Assembly: GCA_027886185.1 (NCBI GenBank) | Contig: WOAB01000157.1 | Span: 1 to 64,000, forward strand | Length of the DNA stretch: 64,000 nt | DNA from: Rheum nobile | Lineage: Eukaryota; Streptophyta; Magnoliopsida; Caryophyllales; Polygonaceae | Direction: 5' to 3' | In this document: positions 37,575 to 47,444 of the stretch, piece after piece | How the letters are laid out: every line of letters begins with the position of its first letter | Numbering within the stretch: the first letter of the stretch is position 1 | Position numbers and translations under genes: made by a program | The notes under the pieces: generated by a model | Databases searched by the model: none | What the model saw: the letters and a program-made list of their open reading frames with translations, nothing else | What the model was told of the DNA's origin: nothing

Positions 37575-40500
37575 TTGTCTGGCAGTTTACCGCACCCCGC
37601 GGTAGAGTCTGGACGCACCCCGCGGCAGCCTTCTGGAGATGTTGACGAGCCTTATGTCGACACCTATGTCCGTACATACTTTCCTCCTCTCGGTTCCGAA
37701 AAGCCACCCGCCCCATTTCCAGAGGCGCTCAAGGAGAGAAGGGTAGTCGACGACAAGGACCTTTTCGAAACTTTTAGCAAGTGTGAGGTCAACATCCCTT
37801 TGCTTAAACTTGTTAAAAGCATTCCCAAGTATGCTCGGTTCGTGAAGGAGCTTTGCACGATAAAGAGGAATCAAAAGCTGAAAGGGAAGCAGAAGGTCAA
37901 GGTGAGCGAACGTGTCTCAGCGGTTTTTCAGCGGCGGATGCCCAAGAAGTGCGCTGACCCAGGTATGGTAAGCATTCCCTGTGTTATAGGTGACACTCAA
38001 TTTGATAGAGCTATGCTTGATCTAGGTGCGTCTATTAATGTCTTACCTTATTCTCTCTATAAATCACTTGGATTGGGACCTTTGCATGAAACAGGAATTG
38101 TTGTGCAACTCGCTGATAGGTCTAGTGTTTACCCTAAGGGGGTAGTTGAGGATGTTTTGGTTATGGTTGACAATTTGATTTTCCCTGCTGATTTCTGTGT
38201 CCTAGATATGGAACATGATGAGCATGCGGCACCTATTCTGTTAGGAAGACCATTCTTAAAAACTGCTAGGACTAAGATTGATTATGTAAGTGGGACACTT
38301 ACTATGGAATTCGATGGGGAGGTGGTTCAATTCAACATTTATGATGCTATGAAACACCCTGTTGATGACCATTCTTTGTGCTCTATTGATGTGATTGAAC
38401 CCATTGTGCAAGATGTGTTTGATATTTATGGTTCAGATGAGTTGCAATCCATTATTAAGAATGATATAGATGAGTCCCACACGGAATATGTTTTGTCAAC
38501 TAACATGCAGGTGGTCTTATCTCAGATGGATGTGAACGGTAAGCTTCCTATTGAACCTTTGGGCATTGGCCCCAACTTGCTAACACCGAGCGAGAAGCTT
38601 GTTCCTTCTATTGTACAGGCTCTCAATAGTGAACTCAAACAACTCCCTGATCACCTCAAGTATGCTTTTCTTGGAGTCAATGACACTTTGCCAGTCATTG
38701 TGTCTAGTAAGCTTTCAAAGGAGCAAGAGGAGAAGCTAGTGGAGATATTGAAGGAGCATAAGACTGCGCTGGGATGGACCATTGCCGACATAAAAGGGAT
38801 TAGTCCCTCTACATGTGTGCATCGGATCTTACTAGAGGATGAAGCCAAGCCATCCAGACAACCATAAAGGAGGCTTAACCCACCTATGATGGAGGTGGTG
38901 AAGAAGGAGGTGCTGAAACTCCTTCAAGCTGACATGATCTTCCCCATCTCTAACAGTCGTTGGGTCAGCCCCACTCAGGTTGTCCCCAAGAAGGGAGGGA
39001 TCACAGTGGTTGAGAACCAACAAGGAGAGTTGGTCCCTACAAGAACGGTAACTGGCTGGAGAGTTTGCATTGATTACCGTAAGTTGAATGCGGTAACTCG
39101 AAAAGACCACTTCCCTTTGCCTTTTATTGATCAAATGCTAGAATGCCTTGTTGGGCGCCCCTACTATTGTTTTCTAGATGGATATTCAGGATACTTTCAG
39201 GTGGCCATAGCGCCAGAAGACCGGGAGAAGACTACCTTTACATGTCCCTTTGGTACTTTTACATACCGCAGAATGCCTTTTGGACTATGTAACGCACCCG
39301 GTACTTTTCAATGATGTATGATAAGTATCTTCTCTGAGTATATTGAGAATTTCATTGAGGTATTCATGGATGATTTTACGGTACATGGGGATAGCTTTGA
39401 TAAATGTTTGAACCACTTGACACTTGTGCTTAAAAGATGTGTTGAAACTAACTTAGTTTTAAATTCTGAAAAGTGTCATTTCATGGTAGAACAAGGGATT
39501 GTGTTGGGTCATATCGTCTCTGCTAAGGGTATTGAGGTCGATAAGGCGAAGATTGATGTAATTCAGTCTTTGCCTTATCCTACTAATGTGCGTGAAGTTC
39601 GTTCCTTCCTAGGCCATGCAGGTTTCTATCGCGGGTTTATCAAGGACTTTTCCAAGATCTCATCACCCTTATGCGAGTTGTTGAAGAAAGATGTGACTTT
39701 TGATTTGAATGAGGAGTGCAAGAAGGCGTTTGATTGCTTGAAGGAACACCTGACAAGTGCACCGATTATCCAAGCACCTGATTGGTCTCGACCGTTCGAG
39801 ATAATGTGTGATGCCAGTGATTATGCAGTTGGAGCAGTTTTGGGGCAGAAAGCGGGAAGGGCCTCTCATGTGATTCACTACGCGTCCATGACCCTGAATG
39901 GCGCGCAACGAAACTACTCCACTACTGAGAAAGAGATGCTGGCTGTGGTGTTTGCTTTGGAGAAATTCAGGCAATATCTTTTGGGAGTGAAGGTGATCAT
40001 ATACACAGACCACGCCGCCCTTCGTTACCTAATGACGAAGAAAGAGGCGAAGCCGAGATTGATTCGATGGGTTCTTCTGCTGAGTGAGTTTGATGTAGAG
40101 ATAAGAGACAAGAAAGGAGCAGAGAACTTGATGCCGGATCACTTGAGTAGGCTCGTGAACGAGGAAGACAAGCCCGGTAAACAAAATCCCATCCATGGAG
40201 CCCTCCCGAACGACACTCTTTTCCAAGTGGGTATTCTGGAACCTTCACCGCACCCCGCGGTGGGGAGCACCGTACCCCGCGGCAGAGACTTTATTGATGG
40301 CGAATCCTCTGGAGGCTTACCGCACCCAGCGGTGGGAAGGTCGCCGCACCCCGCGGTGAAGGGGAATGAAGGAGTTATCGGTGATGTGAGCGTCTCTTCG
40401 CTCGAGGCGTACTTCCACAGGTCCGTTCTCGGGATCCGTTCTTTCCGACCATGGTACGCCGACATTGTGAACTACTTGGTTCGTGGGGAATTCCCTCCGG

Positions 40501-41693
40501 ATCATACCAAGGCGCAACGGGAGAAGGTTCGGAGAGAAGCTCGACACTACATTTGGGACGATCCTTATCTCTGGAGATACTGTGTCGACCAGGTAATCCG
40601 TCGATGTCTTCCTGATAACGAGGTACAATCTGTCCTCAGCTTTTGTCATTCTGAAGCATGTGGGGGTCATTTTGGTGCAAATAAGACTGCTAGGAAAGTG
40701 CTAGATGCAGGTTTCTATTGGCCCCATATCTTTCGGGATGCATTTGCATTTTGCAAAGTTTGTGATAGATGTCAGAGAATGGGTAATATTTCTAGGAGGA
40801 ATGAGATGCCACGGTCTTCTTTGATTTTTTGTGAGGTTTTCAATGTGTGGGGCATTGACTTTATGGGACCATTTCCTAGTTCTTTTGGGAACCTCTATAT
40901 TTTGCTTGCGGTGGACTACGTTTCCAAGTGGGTGGAAGCGAAGGCCACTAGGACTGATGATTCTAAAGTTGTGGCAGGTTTTTTGAAAGAGAACATATTT
41001 TCCAGGTTTGGGATCCCCAAAGCTTTGATTAGTGATCGGGGAGCCCACTTCTGCAACAAGACTGTGACCGCCCTGCTGAAGAAGTATCACGTCACACAAA
41101 GAGTTTCCACTGCCTATCATCCACAGACCAATGGGCAGGCTGAGGTGTCCAATCGAGAGATCAAGACCATTCTTGAGAAGACGGTGGCACCCAATAGGAA
41201 GGATTGGAGTTTGAGGCTTAATGATGCATTGTGGGCTTACCGCACCGCTTTTAAGACTCCAATTGGGATGTCTCCTTTCCGGCTCGTATTTGGCAAAGCT
41301 TGCCATCTCCTTGTAGAGCTGGAACATAAGGCATGGTGGGCGGTGAAGAAGTGCAACATGCAGATTGATGAGGTAGGAGAGTTCCACAAGCTGCAGCTGC
41401 AAGAGTTGGAAGAGTTACGCCTCGATTCGTATGACAACGTTGTTATCTATAAGGCGAAAACCAAGGCATGGCATGACAAGAATATCTTGCGAAAGGACTT
41501 CCACCCCGGTGATAAAGTCCTTTTGTTTCAATCTCGCCTGAAACTCTTTGCGGGGAAGCTTAGATCAAAGTGGATAGGACCATATATTATTGATGAGGTC
41601 TACCCACATGGTGTTGTTGATCTAATCGAACCAACAACTCAGAAGACATTCAAGGTCAATGGTCAATGGTCAAAGGTTAAAACCTTACCATGA
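37575..41693 (+). pseudogene. Athila pol (protease, RT, RNase H, integrase), two stops
   Basis: One frame, different from gag, broken only by TAA at 38,865 (after PSRQP) and TGA at 39,312 (after APGTFQ, where Arg is expected). Protease: MLDLGASINVLPYSLYKSL. RT: SRWVSPTQVVPKKGG, CIDYRKLNAVTRKDHFPLPF, FMDDFTVHGDSF (catalytic DD kept). RNase H: CDASDYAVGAVLGQ, STTEKEMLAVVFALEKF, YTDHAALRYL. Integrase: zinc part HFGANKTARKVL..CKVCDRCQRMGN, core WGIDFMGPF, DRGAHFCNK, HPQTNGQAEVSNREIK, C-terminal part HPGDKVLLFQSRLKLFAGKL. The linker between RNase H and integrase carries PHPAV peptides encoded by hairpin motifs (40,246-40,360). No enzyme residue is visibly lost, so only the stops disable it. Confidence 0.9.
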
Positions 41694-42453
41694 GGGTTTC
41701 CACACCGAGGCAATTGATGAGATGGCTCTAGAGGAGCCAAGTGCTGAAAATAAATAGACAAGAGTCTATGTCGAGCCAACGACGTGAACCAAGGCGCTGC
41801 TCGGGAGGCAACCCGAGGTATTTTATTTCTTTCTTTTTCTTTTGTCTTTGCATTTTCATAGCTTAGCTAGGTAGTTATTCTCTGTTTTTCGTTTTCGTCT
41901 GTGTACTAACGTGTAGGTACGAAGAATAAGACGCACATGCGATTCTAGAGAGCTCACCGCACCCCGCAGTGAGCGGCCCACCGCACCCGCGGTGGGCATC
42001 CCTTTATTTTATACAAAAAAAATGTGGTGGGCCATCCGGCCCCATCTTTCCCTTTCCTTCTTCCCCCATCAGCCTACCCTCCCCTACCCTCACCATTCAC
42101 GCTCCCTTTGCCTCCATCTCACCCAAATCTCTCATCCTTCACAAACCTCACCAAAACCCAACCATTCCCACCCAAATCTCCACCATTCCCTCCACAAATC
42201 CACATTCCCACACCCCAATCCTACCTCACTCACCCAAAACCCCAATTTCACTCCCATAACCACCACCGCACCCACCACGATCCACCGCACCCGCGCCGGA
42301 TCCAAACCACCCAAACCCAAGTCGACCCCTACCGAGCCAAAACCCAAGCCATTGCCCCAAACCAAGGCTCGTGGAGGCTGTGGAGCCGGGTTTGCTGCTT
42401 TCGGCGAGATCCCCATCGAAGATCGCCGCACCCCGCCGTACCCCGCCTTGTCA
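41694..42453 (+). other. Athila 3' tail: spacer and start of env-like region
   Basis: GCTCGGGAGGCAACCCGAG, a usual Athila string after pol, is at about 41,797-41,817. From 42,050 the sequence is C/A-rich and codes Pro/Lys/Thr-rich peptide (PPKPKSTPTEPKPKPLPQTK), like the start of the Athila third ORF. Hairpin motifs are at 41,954-41,972, 41,976-41,997 (9-bp stem GCCCACCGC/GCGGTGGGC, loop ACCC) and about 42,424-42,447. The rest of the third ORF and the 3' LTR are gone. Confidence 0.65.
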
Positions 42454-42458
42454 AGGGT

Positions 42459-43239
42459 CCTGCCTCAACACCAATCTTACCACTTGGATTCAATATCCTT
42501 ATTCACTTCATCCTTGAAATGGATCACACGAGATATTACTCTTAATTCCTTAGGATATCATTCTGAAAATGATTCACTCGTCTCGATGCTTATAACACAA
42601 CTCGCTTATGAGAGATAGCTCTTAGTCTCTCCGAACATAACTCCACAAGTTCATCCTTTATCTCTTAAGGAAGCTTGGAAAAAAAAACTCAGCGTATGGG
42701 ATACCGCTTACCACTTTATTCCTTAGGTGTATATAGACAATTCTCTTTACTGAATCTTTAATACATCGGGATCATTGGCATATCCCCTCTTAAACTGCAA
42801 CCTTTCTTCTTAACACAACAACTCTTACAACTTAATCTTCCTCAAAGAGTTGCACCCAGCCTTATAGATGACATACTCTATATATGAAGAAGAATCTTAG
42901 GAATGGATTTAGATTTAAACAGCAGAGTCGACCCTGTGATTAATCATATAGGGGACGGACATCTAAGTTGCCCACAATACCCCACCACCATAAGTCCGAC
43001 AGTCTTTATCCTTACTTGGCATAAGCTGTTCTCGACACTTACGAGGTTTCGTATGAACAACTAATTCGTAACGATAATGCATTCTGAAATTTCCAAAACA
43101 AGGAAACACTTCATTATCATTCAAACATTACATTAACTGACAAAAGTTGAACAACCAGATCACGGTACCACAGAGATTATCGACACACATCGCTACTCCT
43201 TAATCTTAAAGAAAGACTTGACATAAATACAACTTAATG
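42459..43239 (-). other. Chromovirus-derived sequence, not resolved
   Basis: About 780 bp right of the Athila target duplication with no recognisable domain. By position it belongs to the chromovirus or to a second chromovirus fragment next to the extra gag piece. Confidence 0.35.
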
Positions 43240-43767
43240 GATCAGGGTTCTTCTCCATTGGCTTGGCTCATTACAAAGAGTCTTTGCCCTTGGCCTGAAG
43301 ACCCCATAGGCGCTTTGCCTTTATTACGAGCCATAGACTGCTCAGGAGCCGATGCCTCTGGCCTTGGGTTCTGCCCACCGCCAACATTTGATGCCTGATA
43401 AGACTGCATTGGTCCCTGACCCTTCAGTCTGCAGTATGTTTTTATGTGGCCTTCTCTCCCACAATTATGACATACTCTCTTGTCCTTTTGGAAATAATTT
43501 TTTTTTTATGCCCAACTTCACTATAGTTGTGGCACTGAATTACTCTGTTGCTCCAACCTGAGCCTCTGGCAGAGTCAGACTGAGTTGTCTCGGTCTTGGC
43601 ACGACTAGACTTTTCAAACTTGGTAGGCGATGCCGATCGTTTGAATGAACCAACCTGGCGATCATGTTGCCCACCCTTTCCCTTAACTTGCTTCTCCCGT
43701 TTATGGGCAGACTCCTCCAATGTGATCTTTGTCGACTCTGGGCGGTCAACATCCTCTGTCTAATCAA
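43240..43767 (-). pseudogene. Second chromovirus gag fragment behind integrase
   Basis: Minus-strand pieces EESAHKREKQVKGKGGQHDR, VGSFKRSASPTKFEKSSRAK and CHNYSEVGHKKK are a diverged version of the gag in 46,424-45,828 (LEESTRKHDSQRQVQNQ, SGFKRPAPPSDFAKSSKAK, CGASGHKNFAC). The second knuckle and a Gln/Gly-rich tail follow towards 43,260. Gag is not expected after integrase, so two related elements were joined here. Confidence 0.75.
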
Positions 43768-45361
43768 GCAATGTCTAAAGCTGTCCTTTCGACCAACTCT
43801 GGTCCAAGCATAATCTTGTCGGCATTCTTATCCCAACAAATTAGAGATCTGCATTTGAGACCATACAAAGCTTCAAACGGAGCCATCTTGATCTTAGCAT
43901 GCCAGCTATTATTGTACGTGAACTCAATCAGACTCAGGTTGTCTTCCCAGCTAGTCAGACGATCGAGTGCACATGCTCTTAGCATATCCTCCAGGGTCTG
44001 GATGGTCCTTTCAGACTGTCCATCTGTCTGAGGATGAAATGATGTACTGAATCTTAATTCAGTTCCCACGGCCTTATAAAGCTCTTGCCAGAACCTTGAC
44101 ATGAATCGGCCATCTCGATCCGATACAATGGTCTTTAGGAATGCCATGTAAACGGACAATCTCCTGGTGGAAAACTTCTGCTGACCTCTGGGTCACCCAA
44201 GTAACCTTAGTTTCTAATGCAAACACTATTGCTGCTAGTTCTAGGTCATGTGTTGGTTAGTTTGCTTCATAGGTTTTCAATTGTCTAGATGCGTATGCAA
44301 TAACGTTGCCCCTCTGCATCAAAGACACATCCCAACCCATTTCTCGAAGCATTACTATAGACCATATAACCATCATTCCTTCCGACAACGCCAAAACTGG
44401 TGCATAAGTCAGACACTGTTTCAACTTCTTGAAAACTAGTCTTGCACTTGTCATCCCAGACAACTTCTTATGGAACAGACTGGTCATAGGTGGAGTGATC
44501 TTAGAAAAATCCTTCCATGAACCGTCTATAATGCTCAGCAAGCTCTGGGAAACTGCACACCTCGCTCACACCCTGAGGCCGCTTCCAAACAACTACTGAT
44601 TCACTCTTCTGAGGAATAACCATAACCTCATTCTTATTGATCACATGGCCTAAGAAAGCCACTTCTAGATCCAACAATCGCACTTAGCCCACTTTGTGTA
44701 CAGCCGACTTGGTCTAAGGACCGATAAAGCAATCCGTAGATGTTCCCTGTGAGCTTCCTTGCTCGGGAAAAATATCAAAATGCCATTGATGAAGACCACT
44801 ATGAACTTATTCAAGTACTGGTCTAAAACATCGATGCACTAGGTTTATGAAAACTGCTGGATCATTCGAAGCCCAGATGGCATGACTACAAACTCGTAGT
44901 GACCATCTCTCGTCCGAACGCAATCCTCGGAATATCATCCTCACGAATCCTGAGCTAATAAAAACCAGACCTCCGGTCGATCTTGGAGAAAACTGTTGCT
45001 CCCTGTAGTTGATCCAACAGATCATCACTCCTTGGCAACAGATACTTGCTCTTGATCATGACTTTATTCAACTCTCGAAAGTCAAAACAAAGTCGAAACG
45101 GTCCATCTTTCTTTTTGACAAATAAAACTAGGGCCCTCCTACTCAAGGTGATGCACTCAGCTTTATATAACTTTTGTCAAGAAGATCCTTGAGTTGCTTC
45201 TTCAACTCTTGCATCTCAACAGGAGCCATCCGGTATGGTGCCTCAGAGATCGGCGTGGTACTCGGCTCGAGATCAATGGCAAACTCCACAACACGATTCG
45301 GGGTATCCAGGAATATCTTCTGGAAAGACACCCGAAAATCCTCTAACCACAAGAATATCAA
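43764..45361 (-). pseudogene. Chromovirus pol remnant (RT, RNase H, integrase)
   Basis: RT: SEAPYRMAPVEMQELKKQLK, VLFVKKKDGPFRLCFDFREL, LLDQLQGATVFSKID. The catalytic YxDD-type box reads FINGILIF near 44,785, so both Asp are lost. RNase H begins GWDVSLMQRGNVIAYASRQL (44,541-44,257) and breaks off. Integrase resumes at 44,159: VSDRDGRFMSRFWQEL, HPQTDGQSERTIQTLEDML, FEALYGLKCRS. The stretch between is deleted. No chromodomain is visible. Lineage by RT strings: Tekay/Del type. Confidence 0.85.
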
Positions 45362-45399
45362 AAACTGAAGTCTATCACTGCCTTATGACGCTTCCGTCA

Positions 45400-45827
45400 A
45401 TCCATACCGAGAATAATTATCGTATGGGACCATGGTTATTTAGGTCAAATCGCTTTGAATTTCTTACCCTTGATGGTAATCGATAATTCCGACAGACGAT
45501 TGGTTCTAACCAAATATTTCATATTAATAATATTTATAACCAAAGGTTCACAAACTTAGCCGCATACAGAACTTAACTTACCACCATCCAAAATGAAAGT
45601 TTGGGTAGCACCCACATCAACAACACATTAACAAAAGTAGAACGCAAATACAAAGTACTCTAAGCATTAGGAGCATAGGGTCCATCCGCCTCACGCATCA
45701 CGTAAAGACGTTGACCCTGACTTCCAGAAGCCACTGGGGCTTTCCCCTTATCCTGTGCAGTTGTCTGCATCGAAGGAGAAATCTCTGCTAGTGTAAACCT
45801 AGGTCTGTTGTTTGGATTAACAGACCC
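45400..45827 (-). pseudogene. Chromovirus protease region, decayed
   Basis: Between the gag knuckles and RT, where the retropepsin belongs. Only short fragments of frame remain and I cannot point to an intact DSGA/DTGA box. Confidence 0.4.
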
Positions 45828-47000
45828 CTATTGTGACTCCGCTCCTATTTGCATTCCCTGCCGACAGAACCTCTGTATATGTCCTTCCTTTCCACAACCA
45901 AAACAAGTCTTCTTCTCATTCCGACATGCAAAATTCTTGTGCCCAGATGCACCACAATTATGGAATTGGATCAGACTCTTACTCTGACCCGATTGCTGAG
46001 TTGACCCATCTCGAGTCGTTTTTGTCTTTGCCTTGCTGGACTTGGCAAAATCAGAAGGTGGTGCGGGACGTTTAAACCCACTTGCTTGAGGCTGGTTCTG
46101 CACTTGCCTCTGGCTATCATGTTTTCTGGTTGACTCCTCCAGAGTTACCTCCAACTTGTAGGCCGCGTCCACGTACTGCTCGAGAGTAGAGCATGTGTGG
46201 TGCACCATCCATGGTTTAATATCTGGGTTCATCCATTCATGGAAGTACCAGATCTTCTGAGCCTCACTGGATATCTCTGGTTCAGCATACTGCAGCAAAT
46301 GATTGAATTTAGTGGCAAGCTCGGTCACCTTCAATCCATCCGTCTTAGGATACAAGAACTCCTTGTGTTTCTCCTCCCTCATAGCACGAGAGAAGAAACG
46401 GTCTGTCATCTTGATCTTAAACATTGACTAGGTCAACACTGGGCTATCAGCTAAGCCGGTACTCTCCCACCATTCACTGGCTTCTTCCTTCAACTGTAGA
46501 GAAGCTATGTGCACTTTCTCCGCTTCAGTGCACTCCACATTACGAAACAATCGCTCCATGTGGGAAAACCAATGAGCCACTCTGACTGACTCTCCCTTTC
46601 CATCGTAGCTGTCGGGTCTCATAGAGTTAATGGCCTTCAGAGCTCGGCCATACTCCCCTCTATTCCTGATCACGCCTCCTTGTAGTACCTGGTTCTCTTG
46701 TTCCTCAAACCTCGGAACTTCTGGAGGTACTGGCACTCCTTGTGCTTGAGGTGCGATTGGTCGCATTATCTCGGTGAATGCTTGCATAACAATCCCCTGA
46801 ATTGTTGCGACTGTTGCTGCATCGAGCACTACTGGAGCGTCGGCCTGAGCTTGGCCATTGCCTCTTGGATTATTGTTGAAGACAGACTCACGCTCTCCTG
46901 ATGGGTCTACATCAATCCTCAAGTTTGGTCTGGGGTCATTGCTCGGCCCAGCACCAGCACGGATAACGTTCCTTGTGTTCACCATCTGTTTACCGATCAA
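45828..47000 (-). pseudogene. Chromovirus gag
   Basis: Frame 47,000-46,428: MVNTRNVIRAGAGPSNDPRP, then the gag domain start (RVAHWFSHMERLFRNVECTE, ASLQLKEEASEWWES). A TAG at about 46,427 interrupts (after SPVLT, where Trp is usual, a G-to-A change). Frame 46,424-45,828 continues: MREEKHKEFLYPKTDGLKVT, then two CCHC knuckles, CGASGHKNFAC (first Cys now His) and CFGCGKEGHIQRFC. Confidence 0.9.
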
Positions 47001-47427
47001 ATTCCAAGGTTTTTATCACATTAGTATCATTATGATATACTTATTGTAATAAAATCAACTTAGAATAGATCAAACTCGTAAATTTCTATTGATGAACTGA
47101 AACTGAGATACTAGGTTCTACAATCTCAAATCACAACGAGCGAACTGGGAATCAAGCCTAACTGGAGATGGCGAAACCACCTCGGCTTCTCCCGGGTTCC
47201 TCTGAAGAGAACAGAATGCACTCATATCTAGCGGGGCAACGAGAAATAAATTAGTCTTTCTAGACATAGAAGCAAGCTTACTATATCAGACTATACAGAA
47301 GACATGACTATAAACGGTTGAAAATGAAAACACCGTTTTTATTTTTAAACTCAGAGCCTTTTGAAAATATCTTTCAATTGAAAACGAGTAAATGGTTTTC
47401 AAATACCCAACCCGTTTTAAAACCTTT

Positions 47428-47440
47428 GGCTCTGATACCA
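47428..47440 (-). promoter_or_regulatory. Chromovirus primer-binding site
   Basis: Minus strand TGGTATCAGAGCC, complementary to initiator tRNA-Met, four bases inside the 5' LTR edge at 47,445. Confidence 0.9.
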
Positions 47441-47444
47441 TAAC

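Larger units (their letters stand above)
34664..42453 (+). mobile_element. Athila-type Ty3/gypsy element, 3' LTR deleted
   Basis: 5' LTR 34,664-35,954 and PBS at 35,959, then gag, pro, RT, RNase H, integrase and a proline-rich tail. Target duplication AGGGT at 34,659-34,663 and 42,454-42,458. The right end has only ..CTTGTCA, like the last bases of the 5' LTR (..CCTGTCA), so almost all of the 3' LTR and the env-like region are missing. Reading frames are nearly intact apart from five stops, so it is fairly young. ACCGC-ACCC-GCGGT hairpin motifs are scattered in LTR, coding linkers and tail. Confidence 0.85.

Noticed and set aside
41969..42618. 170-208 codon Pro-rich ORFs across the Athila tail as host genes
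   Set aside because: They cross the Athila end and target duplication at 42,453; at best the first part is the Athila third ORF.
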